Shown piece after piece: positions 13,451 to 25,858 of a stretch of 64,000 bases of DNA. A program made the position numbers and the translations under genes. The first letter of the stretch is position 1. Every line of letters begins with the position of its first letter. The notes beneath the pieces are model-generated. The model saw only the letters and a list, made by a program, of their open reading frames with translations. It was not told the origin of the DNA and ran no database searches. Origin of the DNA: Branchiostoma belcheri (taxonomy: Eukaryota; Chordata; Leptocardii; Amphioxiformes; Branchiostomatidae); the NCBI RefSeq assembly GCF_001625305.1, contig NW_017803046.1, positions 1,789,218 to 1,853,217 on the forward strand. Direction: 5' to 3'.

Positions 13451-15232
13451 AGATCCACATTTCGGTTCCCGTACGCAAATTTCCTTGTACCTTTGGTTAG
13501 ACTTAAAACAAAACGTGATCCTATGTTCCTGAAAATGGATATAAATTCAAAATATTGTAGGTTTTTCAGGTTTTGTAAACAAGGATAACAGCGACAGGAT
13601 TATGGGGGAATCACCTTTATCATTTTTCAGCCCTTAGTAATTAAGTCAACACTTCTTTCTGGCTGAACTCAACATTAGAAGGAAAGAGTAAACATTGAAA
13701 AAGTATAACACTGTATACATTTACCAAGAGAAATTAACATTCTTGTAACTATTGTAGTGCATGTGTATCATTTGGTCAGTAAATTGACTAATACTAACGT
13801 TAGTATTAGCCCAAGAAATGCAATTGTCATGCTTTTCTACATATAGGAAATTTTGAAAAAATTTATTTAATTTGTAAGGGACAAAGATGTAATAAAAGCC
13901 AAAGAAACAACCTCAAATTGATTGTTCTGTTTTTCAGAACTTGAGGAAAATTTGAATAGATTCAGGAAACTTGTCTTTTCTCTGCACTGAAACCCTTGCT
14001 TCTTTGCCAATGATCTGACTGCACACACACGTTTCCTCTATCACCCAGCTCCAGATAGTATGACAGGATAGTATGCCCTATTTTTCATCTCTTTGTACAG
14101 GTGTCATCTTATATGGGTGAAACTGTATTTGTCTGAGATATGCATGATTTGTACATGAAAGGGTCTACCTCGAGGACACTAGCAAAAACATGTGGGCCAT
14201 CCTCTGAAATACAAAAGACAAGAGATTCTGTTTCAAAATTTTTATATCTCTCTAGATCCCCCTAAACATATATGGCCTTCTCTACTACCTTTGAGTAAAT
14301 TGCTGGTAGACTTTAGCACTCCTCTGTATAATGTTTATGAAACAGAGAAAATTAAATTATGTTTCCTTGAAACAGAGATTAACTGATATCAGTGATAAGA
14401 TGCTGTTGCATAATGTACAAACAGCTAGGTTTCATCATTGGCCTATGATCGGTTGTCACTGTAAAGGCTGGCATGATAAAGCCTTTCTAACAGAAAAAAA
14501 TCATCACTGAGTACCAGGAAATAAGTATCTTGGGCTTCATCTCCCCCCTGCTGAAGCCTTTAGGCAGTTGTGATCAACATGATTCTTGCTAGCATATGAA
14601 AACTGACACATCCTTAGATCTTTCTTATGGACCCCAAGGCCACATGAAGCTCTACCATTTCAACAATTAATACCAGAACTGGCAGACAGCTGGATCCCCC
14701 AGCATTACTGTGCTTCTTCTGTTTACTACTTCAAAGTCATTGAAAATATCACCCCCCGTGCCTTCTATCCATCTTCTCTGTAAGGCAGATTGAGATTGAT
14801 TTATCAGGGCTTGAGAAAAACTACCTGCAATTTGCAGAAAAATGTCAAGATTGCAGGTAAGGCCACACCAATTTAATTTGTTGGTTCTCAGATTTTTTCA
14901 GAAAAAATATGAAGCGACAGGGCGAAAAAAAAAATAAATAACTAGAATTCCGAGATCTCATACCTCCATGAAATATGATCTTGATATGTAAATGTAAATT
15001 TCTTCTTTAATTGTTCAAATGACCTCTGCATTAACATGATATATGCATCGTGATGTATGTTAACTTTTGATTAACTTACAGATGACCCAAGTATGACATT
15101 CTCATCATTCACCATTACGAAATCATAGAATTTTCACATTGATTATGCAAATTAGGTCATCATTTGCATAATTAGTATCTGTTGAAGTTCCGCCTGCCAT
15201 AGGTTACATAGTATAATGTAAAACACTGTAAT
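13451..15232. other. No gene; MITE fragment
   Basis: No coding exon seen. From 14861 for about 65 bases there is a broken copy of the family B terminal inverted repeat (GGCCACACCAATTTAATTTG), preceded by TAA. Confidence 0.5.
13788..13809. repeat. Perfect 22-base palindrome
   Basis: The sequence reads CTAATACTAAC followed by its exact reverse complement with no spacer. A dimer-binding site or a small fold-back remnant are both possible. Confidence 0.7.
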
Positions 15233-15697
15233 TATAGAATTTCCTCATTAATTATGCAAATAAAGTCCTCATTTGCATAATTTACATTTAATTATGTACA
15301 TCTCTCTCTCAGCTACCTACACACCAAAAATAATGAAAATATGTTGTTCCTGTCTGGACTTATTGGCTTTTAAACATTTCGCCAGAAAGTGCCCTGCAGT
15401 TCCAGAACAAGCCGCTAGGGGGCCCAAACTCATATGACTTCTTCCCAAGCTACCTTCCATCAAAATTTCATGACCCTAGCATGTCCAGATCGCGAGATAT
15501 CAAAACCGGAAGTTGCGCTGCAGTACCAAGGGAAGCCACTAGGGGGACCAAAATCTCATCATTTCCAGTTTTCGTCACACCCTACCAACACACCAAGTAT
15601 GAAACCAATCCATCCAGGCGTTCTTGAGTTATCTTGTTGACCAACAGACAGACGGAAGGACGGACGGACGGACGGACGGACGGACAGATAAACGCAA
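15233..15697 (+). repeat. Interspersed repeat, family D (copy 2), interrupted
   Basis: Same block order as 6372-6848. The tail carries a GGAC tetranucleotide microsatellite at about 15652-15686. The element is interrupted after ATAAACGCAA by a 319-base insertion. It resumes at 16017-16065, where an ACCTCCATGA...TCATGGAGGT stem closes it, matching the stem at the end of copy 1. Confidence 0.8.
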
Positions 15698-16016
15698 TAG
15701 AATAATATTGTATTGACAGTGTAAATATAGTGCACAACATCTGTTATGTAATAGTATATTAACCTGACATATAAATGTAATTGTAGTAAACGCACGACGA
15801 CCAGGCCGGATATTCTAGCTTGTTAACGTTTGGCCACAACATCTGTTATGTAGTAGTAGTATGTCTATCTGAATTGTAACTGACAATGTTAACTGTTCCG
15901 AATTGTTTATGTTATTGTTGTGAGGGCTAGCCCTTTATAATAGCCTCCGGCTAGTTGGGCAGTCCTGGCTGCTTACATATGTGTTATCAGCCTAATAAAT
16001 CAAATCAAATCAAATC
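15698..16016 (+). mobile_element. 5'-truncated retroelement tail with 10-base target duplication
   Basis: A 319-base insertion inside the family D repeat. It is bounded by perfect 10-base direct repeats, ATAAACGCAA, at 15688-15697 and 16017-16026. It ends in an AATAAATCAAATCAAATCAAATC tail of short repeats, typical of the 3' ends of CR1/L2-like non-LTR retrotransposons, and has no ORF. The structure (target duplication plus 3' microsatellite tail plus no 5' part) indicates target-primed insertion of a truncated copy. The clade is inferred only from the tail. Confidence 0.75.
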
Positions 16017-16065
16017 ATAAACGCAACTGAAAATATAACCTCCATGACACATTTCATGGAGGTAA

Positions 16066-16366
16066 AAACAGGTCTAGGCATCCTATTATAGGCTTAAATG
16101 CTACAAAATGAGCCATGGAGTCAACACAAAAGGCTGGGTTAAAATTTAAACATTGAATTTTGAACTTTTAATCAAACCACTGCAATGATAGATGGGAAAA
16201 CTGTAACAACTAGGAAAAAAAGGACTTTCCTCAACTGTTGGGGGGCAAAACATGAGCATTTTTCAGTTGATTCAGGACCAGAATCAAATTTTTTTTTTTG
16301 CAAATCAGAAAAAAACGAAGAGGCGAATCCGAGAACCAACAAATTAAATTGGTGTGTTCTTAAAAT
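16066..16366 (-). mobile_element. Diverged family B MITE, reverse orientation
   Basis: In reverse complement this matches the elements at 24028-24395 and 56996-57364 over most of their length, including the ATTTGCAAAT block, the CAACTGTT block and the AATTTAATTTGTTGGTT end. The outer ends are decayed and no clean target duplication remains. Confidence 0.75.
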
Positions 16367-19034
16367 ATGATATAGGCACAGTAGCACGAAGCAGTGATCA
16401 CATCTACTGGTATGTACTATTCATTGCAAGCCTATCTTTTCAAGAAAAAGTTACTACACTGTAGCTTGTTTGGAACACTACAAATGTACAGTTTTTCACC
16501 ACATAGTGATACAACTGGGTAATAGTTGAACTTTTACAAAGAGATGGTTTAGATGTTAATATTCCAGTTTTTTTATGAAAGCAGGTAGCACATATCACAA
16601 ATGTATTTTGCATTTGAGGATTTCTCTCTGTTCCCTTCTACTATACCTGCTTGGAGATTATTACGTGTAAATATTCCCATTTTCTTCATTCAACCCTGAA
16701 GATGGCAGGTAGATTTGCATGTGAATTGGAAGCCATGCGATTATAATTAAGGTCACAAAACATCTACAATCATGGGGATCTTTGTTGATTTTGTGACAAT
16801 GTTTCCATCAATTCACATAGCACAACATGTACATGACACATGTACCAAATGTAAATTAAGAGTGATTTTACAGTATCTGCACACTAAGCTTGTAACTATG
16901 CTGTACTACAGCAAACCTAATTGAATAAGGAAGGAATATTCTCTGATAATTATTGAGTATTGTCAGGGCTAGAAAATCAATTTGAAATACCAAGTGTGGG
17001 ATTTCTCATCGGTAAATCAAATGTGCAACATTCCTACAAAGGACATGCAGCTATCTGTAAGGTTGATTTAATTTTCCTCCAACTTTTTGCCTGTTTTGTA
17101 ACAAATTTAGACTTGAAGGGTAAAAGTAAGACAGTGCACTTAGTAGACATCAAAGAATCCTTTCCATGGTTGCAGAGCTGGTAAACATATCAGGCTTTGA
17201 CATTTAACTATTGCCCATTATAGGCCTGATTAGCCTTTACCAGCGAGTCGTGCCCATCAGCCCACCTGTTCCACAATAATCCCAGCCAACTAGATTTGGT
17301 CAGAGCAGACTGGATACCGGGGTGTTTTGAACAGCTGGAACCTACGCAACTCTCGTGATTCTAGGAATGGAATCGTAAATGCATATCAGGATGAACCTAA
17401 AGGATAGTGGCAAATGGCAGGCTGCCATCTGAAAGGCTGAGCATCAACATGCAAGCGCATCCAACCCCATTGACGAAGAAGCCCGCATAGTGAGCGAGTG
17501 AGTGATGCTAGTAAAGGCTCAGGCCGTTGACATGAGGGGGTGGTGGCTATTTTTGGTCTGATTTCCCGAGCCCAGTAGGAATCGAGAGCTGTGGTCCAGT
17601 TTCTTTGAAAACCAGCCTGTAGGGAGCAGTATACACAGGAAATTAGAATCCCCAATAAGATCTTATTTGATGTAAACAAATTTGCTTTTATTCATGTACA
17701 TGTATGATGCTTGAGAACAAATTTTATCCCCAAATGTTCCTTGTTCTGACTTGCCTCCAAGAAAAGTATGAGGCTGCATGGCTGCTGGGTAGTATTAGGA
17801 AGAAAAGGGGGTTAGAACCTCCTTGGAGAAAGCAAGGCAAATTTGTGCAATTACTTGACCACAGATTGGCTGTACCTAGCCTGACTAATCGCGCTCCTGG
17901 CGGCCGGCCGCCCTGAAGTAACACAGGCTAGGCTGAACCTTGATCCATTCATTTATTGCCCAAATTTGGAAAATGGCTGCTTCTTAATAAGCCAATCAAA
18001 TCATGCCTGCCTACTTTCCTTATGATAGACTGATAAATCAACTACAGGATTCATGTAAGCCAGCTGTTTTCTCGAACTTTCTTTCGCACTGTACAGAAAA
18101 ATCCATTGTGACCTTTTTTTTCAATTCTTCTGTTCAAAAACCACCACTACAGCTGACAAGTACACTACTTCCAGTTAGTAAGTACACGTAATTCATCATC
18201 AAGTTAATAAAGACACATGGACAACTTCAGATTGAGCGATCAATTAACTGATATGTGATCTATGAAGAAAAGCTGGCAGCTGCTGGAGATAATAGATGGC
18301 AGGTGACACTGGAAGTTGGGATCTTGGCTCCTTTCCCATAAAAGGATTCATGCTATAGCAGGAGACAGTAATTAACACAATGTTACATATACATGCATAG
18401 CCGAGGATATAGCAAAGGTTTTTTGGTAATATTTTTCTGGGGTCTCTAACAACATGTTATTTTGTACGTCCACTCTGACTTGTTTTGCTTTTTGCATTCT
18501 CTCTTTTTACTCCACAGGAAGTTTGAGCATTAATGTACTGTAGGAGCTTAATTAACACCAGTTTGTAAGGTGCCTGTTATGACAACTGCTTGACAAAGCA
18601 GCTTTTGTCAACCTAAAGACATGGGGATTGCTTTGATGGGCTTTTATGGACTTCCAGTTTTATGGAGTCATTCACCATTGTAGGCATCTGCTGTTCATGA
18701 GTCCTTGAAACATCCCCCGAACATTCTTAATTTTAAAAGTTGATTTCAAACCTCCTTGATTTTAAACGTTGCTTTTAAACCTCCTTGATTTGATCATGGA
18801 GTTCATTGATTGAATAATAATAAAGCTACAAAATATACAAATTTGTCAACAGAGATATGTTTTTGTTTTCTGCACACCTCAGCGATGCTTTTTGTTTTTG
18901 GTTGTTTTCAAGACATCCTTTATAGTTCTATGAATTATTACCATATACCGTATGTGTTTTTAATTTGTGCCCTCCTGGAGTGCAGAAAAAGTGCTGTCGC
19001 GGGATTAGAAAACTGACAGTTACATCCTGCATCC

Positions 19035-19166
19035 TAGCCTCCTTCGAAACCTTCTCTCCGTGGCAAAAACTCCCTCGGCAACAAATCGTCCCTCGCGGCC
19101 GCATATTACTCGCGTCGCTCAGAGAAAAAATAACGCCGACGCCCAACAAGACTGCGAAGGAGGCTA
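19035..19166. mobile_element. Fold-back element with TAGCCTCCTTCG ends
   Basis: The 12-base sequence TAGCCTCCTTCG at 19035-19046 is repeated in exact inversion at 19155-19166, bounding a GC- and CpG-rich interior unlike its AT-rich surroundings. The TAGCCT end is shared with elements at 41279 and 44201. No coding capacity. Confidence 0.55.
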
Positions 19167-20062
19167 CCTGCATCCATCCTTTTCTCACTCCTGTGGCTTG
19201 TTTGACCAGAAAATCATCTTCAAAACAGGAGTCAGCACCCTTGTGTCAACACAAGTGGCCCAGGTGCCCCCTGGGTCTGCCCAATGGTGCAGAACTGATC
19301 CCACAGCAGGCAGCACCTGCCAATCAGCCCTAAATGCCCCTATCAGTTTCAGAGGTCTTGCAGTTGGGTTACATGATACATCTCCAACAATTACACCAGA
19401 GCCAGTCTTTTATCCATATCTTATCAGGTGGATATTTGTGGTTGATTGGGAACAAACCCATTGAAAACCATTAACGACAATTAAAAATGAAAAGAGACCT
19501 ATGGACTGGTCCTGAGCAAGGATGTGTAGTCCATGCCCTTGGGATTGTGCATGTACCACTCTGATGTTCAGCAGCAGCACTCTGCCTGTCAATCACTTAC
19601 ATTGCTTGGAGAAGCTAATTGTCAGGAGGTTGCCATGGACAGGTGCACACATGGTGGGTGGGAGTGTCCTGTGTATCTTTCCCGAATCAATTACTGGATA
19701 CATTAATAAGCATAGCAGTTCAATACACATGTCTACATTTGGTCAAAATTAACTCATGGATGTAGAATAACAATTCACAGCAAAGCGAGGAAGACTACAT
19801 TTCATCTCGCAGAATTCTGAGGAGAAAGATTTATGCTCTCATGTGGACATTAAATTTGCATTTTGGCCAGGTGTGACTTTGCTTATATGATGGCAGCTGT
19901 TGACAGTGTGTGCAGCTATATGATGTACCAGCTGGCACTACATTCAAGTCATTGATTGAACTAAGCATCTTACAAACATCATACAACATTTTTCATGAAA
20001 GTGTTCGAAATGTATAGTACTATACCTAAGGCTGAAAAAACATGTATATTTTGAGCAAAGAC

Positions 20063-20150
20063 ATCCTCCCATGGCAGGGTCAGCGGCTCCGAGTTCCTTC
20101 TCAGGGGCCGAGAAGGAACTCGGAGCCGCTGACCCTGCCATGGGAGGATG
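20063..20150. mobile_element. Perfect 41-base hairpin flanked by 10-base direct repeats
   Basis: Bases 20062-20102 and 20110-20150 are exact inverted repeats of 41 bases around a 7-base loop. The 10-mer GAGCAAAGAC stands at 20053-20062 and again at 20151-20160, like a target-site duplication. Perfect arms imply recent origin or ongoing correction. A transcript would fold into one uninterrupted duplex, so a small-RNA hairpin is an alternative reading. Confidence 0.8.
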
Positions 20151-21954
20151 GAGCAAAGACTGCACATCTCTAACATCCAGCATGAGAAGTCAGGTCTCCT
20201 ATAAGTATAACACACAGACACCTTTACTGTGCCTAGTTTGCCTGTCTGCATGATGCATACTCTTCTTGTATCAAAAGCTCTAATACCACAGCCAGCTTTT
20301 CCCTGACTCTATCTCCGAATCTTCAATCAAGTTTAGCAAAGCATGGTTTACCAAAGTCATTTCAACCTGCCTTCTTATCACACATGGCAGGAAGTCTGCA
20401 TAATTGCCATCTTCTAGGAAGTCCTTTTTCGTTTGGCCTCACCTATTTAGTCACCTGTTTCATGGAGGTTTTGGTGGCTACTGTTGTGTGCTGCTGTTCC
20501 CTTGTTCTAGCGTGTTGACGCTATAGACCGTCCTTTCCAAGTTACAGTGGATGCCTTCAATTGCCACAATACAACAAGTGCCACGATGGCCACCCTCAGA
20601 TCAAGTCTAGCAAAAATGCTGCCTTATTCCCTGGGAGACTTGTCTTCCTCTTGTAGCATTCTACAATGACTTCCTCTACAATGTTTTTTGACCAAAACAG
20701 GCTGTGAACTTGACCACTTAATTCTTTTCTCATCCCCTAAATTCCTTAGTTCCAAACATTTAATTTAAAAACTTGAATAATGATTCAGAAAATGTAAACT
20801 TTTCCCTGCAAGAGAATGTACAGATCTTCTAAGCTTGTTCAACATGTGAGCTCACTCAGACCAAAGTTGTACTGGTTTATGTTACATCTAAGTCATCAAG
20901 AGGGTGTTATATCCAAATTAAAGAAAGCTAAGATCTTAGAAACTGCAGGCAAATTTTTACTAGTATCTACTTCTGAATGTTTTTAGTTGTAGAAGATGAA
21001 CTATAAATGAAAGTGCATGTACTGTATTCAATATCACAAGAAAGTGAACATCATATATTACCCTCTTCTCCTGTCATTCAAAAATTCTAATTGCAGCATA
21101 ATTCATTCCATACTACAGCTTTCCTAAAAAAATCGAGTCTTCTGATCTGCCAGATGGGACAAATTTAGTTGGTGTTAAGAGAAGCAATCCATAAAGTGAA
21201 AGTCGCATTGTCTCAGCATCAAGGAAGAAGGCAATTTATGCTTGTGTTAGAAGATTGAAGAGAACCTCCTGTATTTAGGATAGTATCTATTGGCAAGCTA
21301 GCAGCTAACCCGGATTGATGGCTTACCCAAAGCAAAAGTACCGGAAACGCTTCCTGCAAAATCTTAATAACCATTATATTGTATCTAAATGTTTTGATAA
21401 ACTGTTGCAAGCTGCACTACAGGGAGAGTACTATCCATTATTTGTGATCAGATCTGAATGTGTATTAATCATATCATTCCAAGGAGATGCAAACAGAGGA
21501 TGGTTAAACAGCCCTGATGCATAGCAGACTAAAAACTAAGTCAATCAGCAATTGGCTCTAGGTGAACATTCTGGTATAATTGCTTTGATTACAATTAAAA
21601 AGACAGGAAAAGAGACTAATGCACACATTAAGATGTGAGTTGGCTATCCTTCCACGCTTGGTGGAAGAGATTTTCAAAATCATATATTTTCATGTCCATA
21701 TTAACTCTTTCATCTCTTTTAATTGTAACCAGGGCAATGAAGCAATTAAGAATCGTTCCATGAATGTCCTAAACTAATGGTAGATTCAACAACAGCATTT
21801 ACTTGCAGCATAAGTGAAGTTCAGGTGGGGAAGACAGATATGGCATTGATGTGAAACAATTGCCGACAGTTGTTGAATAAACTGCGGCTGAATGTTTGCG
21901 CTGCATGAGGTGAGGACCTGCATGCCTTTTTCTGTGAGGCATAGGCTCCTGCCA

Positions 21955-22320
21955 TTTCAATTCACCGTTAATTGTAGCCGACCGCTTTAATTCAACGTTA
22001 AGGATTGTCATCAAATTTTTCATGAAGCGTAATTGGTCGCATTAATTCCATGCCACATTATTTCTTATCTTGAATTCATTGTTAAGCATTATTGAAAAAT
22101 GCTTCTTATCGTATAGTTGAATGCCCAAAAATCAAAACGGTGAGTCCAAGGTCCACAAACTAGGTCCACACACAGATACCCCAAGAAGACAACTGAACAT
22201 TCCAAAGAAATTGCTCCCAAAGAACAATTGTTACAGATTTACTGTTAGGCATTGCTCACCTGCCAAATTTACCGTTAAGCATTATAGGCCTTCCTGAATT
22301 TACTATTAAGCATTGCCAGC
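21955..22320 (+). repeat. Scattered copies of a GTTAAGCATTG-like motif
   Basis: At least six variants of a short motif (for example CACCGTTAATTG, CAACGTTAAGGATTG, CATTGTTAAGCATTATTG, TACTGTTAGGCATTG, TACCGTTAAGCATTA, TACTATTAAGCATTG) occur in about 360 bases with irregular spacing. This may be a decayed tandem repeat or a cluster of protein-binding sites. Confidence 0.45.
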
Positions 22321-24027
22321 TTCGCTCTATGCCATCCCTATATAAAGATGGCCTCAGCATTTTGTACTGTAATCCTCATTGCCAAGCGAAGAAAACAATT
22401 ACATACTACCCGCAAGAATGAGGAAAAAACAAGATAAAGGAGAAAACACTCGACAGAACAGTTCTCCACTTGGAGATTACAACATACGTTGTACACGTGA
22501 TGGATGCATGGGCCTGGCAAAGGGCAGCTAGTCTGCCTGTCCAGCTCCGACTGCGTACATAGTACCCAACACATCTTACCAGCTTAACCAGGGCAGTAAT
22601 TCAACTGATAAACCATATAAGGAATTATGCTTGGCTTCAGGACAGCTACTCTCAATGGCCATTCAAAACATGCCTGAAGTAATAGCTCCAACAATGTGTC
22701 GCTGTTTTTTTGCCAAACAAGTCAATTCAAACAAATTTATCCAAAGATTGCCAATGTTCCAAAGGTTACTAAAGCCAGGAGCTGATGTTGCCTAAAGCAG
22801 GCTCGTGTACACTGAAACCTACACCCCATTCCAGCGATAACCAGCTCAAATTCCTCTACAGCCAAATAACGGCAAACGTCCCTACAAAGCTTCCCATATA
22901 CAGGAAAATGCCACAAGGGAAGGTCCTTCCGATTAAGAAAGAGAGATACAACCGTACCTGTGAAAGGTCTGCAAAGGGGTGGAAGCGGTTTTGGCTTGAA
23001 GGATCCCTGCTCCTTTATAAGCGAAGTGCCCAGCACTTTCGGTCCTCTTTCTTATGTGCTACTGACTGCTGCTTGTTGCACTAGCTCTTGCTAAAGTGGC
23101 CAAAGGCATTCCAGCAGAGGGCATTAATACCCAGATATGTTAATACAGATGGGGAGGGAGCACAGTTGGCTCCTCCTATCAGGTTTCAATGATAAGGTCC
23201 CATAACTCATCAACAGCCAGGGGTGTTGGGGAGAGGAAACACAGTGCACAGGAATCAACGGTGAAAAGTTCACCATAATCTCATTTTGACAGGACTAGAG
23301 AGCCAAGCCATACTTTCAGTACAGTGCATAGCTGAGTCCTGTCTCTTGCATGTTTTGCTGGATGGACTGGGTAGCTACACTGGGGGTAAACTATATGATG
23401 TATGTGACACCCACCTCTGCCCTGTGAGTGTAATACCACATGGGTGAGTGATGCAGCTGTTGTGGGTTGGACTGAAGTCAGTCTCAATTGCAGCCTGGCC
23501 AGATCCACAGCACTTGCTCAAGATGCAAGTGCAGTCATCCCAGAGGACATATTAGCCAGAAAGCGCCTGCTGGCAGACTTCAACTGCAAGCCCTTCCCTA
23601 TACAAAATCCTCATGGAGGAGTAATTTGTAACACTGTCTACGTGGAGCTTTATTCAATGATATATTGTAGGATTCTATATGGAGGGAAAAGCTCAGATCC
23701 TAAAAAATCTGCACAGTGGTGGAGAACAATTTTGGATCTGCTATGAAATTTAGTTGCACACATGGCTATAGTTTAAAATTGTAAATTATGACAAAGACAA
23801 ATAACATTCAACTAAGTGGTCTTTTATCTCTGTTGTTTGCTTTGTTCAATTAATGGAATGCTACTGCAATGTACTTTTTTTCTAAATTTCTGCTGTTTGG
23901 TCTTTTGTTTCATGCATAAATAGATGCGTTTATTGAGATTGCATTATTGCATTATTACAATACCTTTGAACATCACCACAGTACTGGTATTTCAGCATGG
24001 ACCCAACACCTCAAAAGCATCCCATTA

Positions 24028-24395
24028 GGCCACACCAATTTAATTTCTTGGTTAACGGATTCGCCTCTTCATTTTTTTCTGATTTGCAAATAAAAATAAA
24101 AATTCAGAATCAACTGCAAAATGCTCATATTTTGCCCTGAACAGTTGAAAACAGTCCTTTTCATCCTACTTGTTACAGTTATTCCATCTTTCAATGCAAT
24201 GGTATCATTAAAATTTCAAAATTCATTGTTTAAATTTTGAACCAGCCTGGTGTGTTGACTTCATGGCTCCTATCGTACCATTTTGGGCCATAATAGGATG
24301 CCTAGGCCTGTTTTTATTTTTATTTTTTATTCGCCCGCCCGCTCCATTATTTTTCTGGAAAAATCCGTTAACCAAGAAATTAAATTGGTGTGGCC
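24028..24395 (+). mobile_element. Family B MITE, PIF/Harbinger-like, with TTA target duplication
   Basis: A 368-base element with terminal inverted repeats of about 34 bases, beginning GGCCACACCAATTTAATTTC. It is flanked on both sides by TTA (24025-24027 and 24396-24398). It has no ORF. A 3-base TTA/TAA duplication with GG-starting termini is the signature of PIF/Harbinger DNA transposons; the superfamily is therefore inferred from ends and target, not from a transposase. Confidence 0.85.
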
Positions 24396-25511
24396 TTAGC
24401 GCCTCTCTAAAATAGATCTTTAATGTTACATCCCTACAAGTCAGTACCCCTTCTACATCATCCTACATGTACCATTTCTAAATGCCTGTAATGATAGACA
24501 ACATTAGGTGACAATAACCTAAATTCAACAACAGGCTATGCATTCATTACCCATCAACAACTGAATGGACAGGTGTCGATTAGGGCTGGTAGTGTAATGG
24601 GTTCCTAATGTGTGTGAGTGTGTGTGTGCGTGTGTGGCCTATGTGTATGAAAGCTAGCCAACAATATGTGATAATTTCTAAGTGACAAAATGTGGGAACA
24701 CGTCATTGTGAATTATCACCTTTGTGTGTAATAGGAGGCTCTAATGCTAAGTTTGGGTGGGCCAGCAACATTCTTGATGGTAAATTCAGGAGAGCAAATT
24801 CAGGAGAGTTCATGAATTCTGCTATTTCCCTGCAATTTGTTCGTATGTGAACAGAAATGCTCAGTGTATATACTAAGTACAAGCAAATAAATTTTTTTTC
24901 AAAAGGACCAATCAAACATAATGATCAGAATAACGTTGATGTCTTGTCCACCTGTGTCTTAGCTATAGTCCAGTAACGAGACAGAAAGACAACTCAACCC
25001 TTGGGAGTTGACAGGTAACAGTTTACTCTGTTACACCTTCAGATAATGAGATACCCCTTGCTTGGATGAGTGACATGGGCTTGCTAATGATACAGTCCCT
25101 GAGACCTCATTACAGAGAGAGCCAGGTGAAAACATTGCCTGAAATAGTATCTAGGTGGAGAAATAAAGATGGCTGTTCAATTAGAACTCCGAACAGGTTC
25201 CTAAAAATTAATTTTGGTCATCCTGTTGAAATTCATCCTTGAGAAGAATTTCTAGGTTACACTTTCTACCTGACACAGGATATAACTTTATCATAACTCA
25301 TCATGCCAGTAGCTCCATCATGTTTTTATGTCACTAACCACACAGTCAAAACAACTTATTGGCCAAACTTCCTGCTTTCATACATGACCAAGCATCTGAC
25401 CCCTTATCAATAAACTCTAAAACAAAAATAACTACTACTACATAATGTACTCCAATACCGGTAATGAAAAGAGTCCTGCAGTTTTGCCAATGTGCAATGT
25501 GCACATACTAA

Positions 25512-25858
25512 GGCCACACCTATTTAATTTCTTGGTTCACAGATTCACCCGCTTCATTTTTTTCTGATTTGCAAAAAAAAAAGAAAAGAAACATTTCAGG
25601 CTCATACTTCAGGCTCATATTTTGGCACCAACAGTTGAAGGATGTCCCTTCTCTTCAGACTTGTTACAGTATTTCCATCTATCAATGCAGTGGTTTAGTT
25701 AAAAGTTTGAAATTCATTGTCTGGTATGTTGACTTCATGGCTCTTATCATAGCATTTGGGGCTCTCATAGGATGCCTAATAGGCCTGTTTTTATTCCTTT
25801 TGCCCCAGTGCTTCATGTTTTTTTCTGAAAAATCTGACAACCAACAAATCATATTGGC
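25512..25858 (+). mobile_element. Family B MITE, diverged copy
   Basis: Colinear with 24028-24395 but with many substitutions. The left end GGCCACACCTATTTAATTTC is preceded by TAA. The right inverted repeat is decayed (ATCATATTGGC followed by TTAA). A 97-codon open frame across it has no recognisable feature and is accidental. Confidence 0.75.

Larger units (their letters stand above)
16367..24027. other. Gene desert with small repeats
   Basis: No exon with recognisable product was found on either strand. Besides the inverted repeats listed separately, CCTCCTTGATTTTAAA-type fragments occur at about 18750-18800. Related CCTCCTTGAT fragments occur near 52230 and 63757. The longest open frames, for example 19060-19464, show low-complexity translations without domain features. 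Confidence 0.5.
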
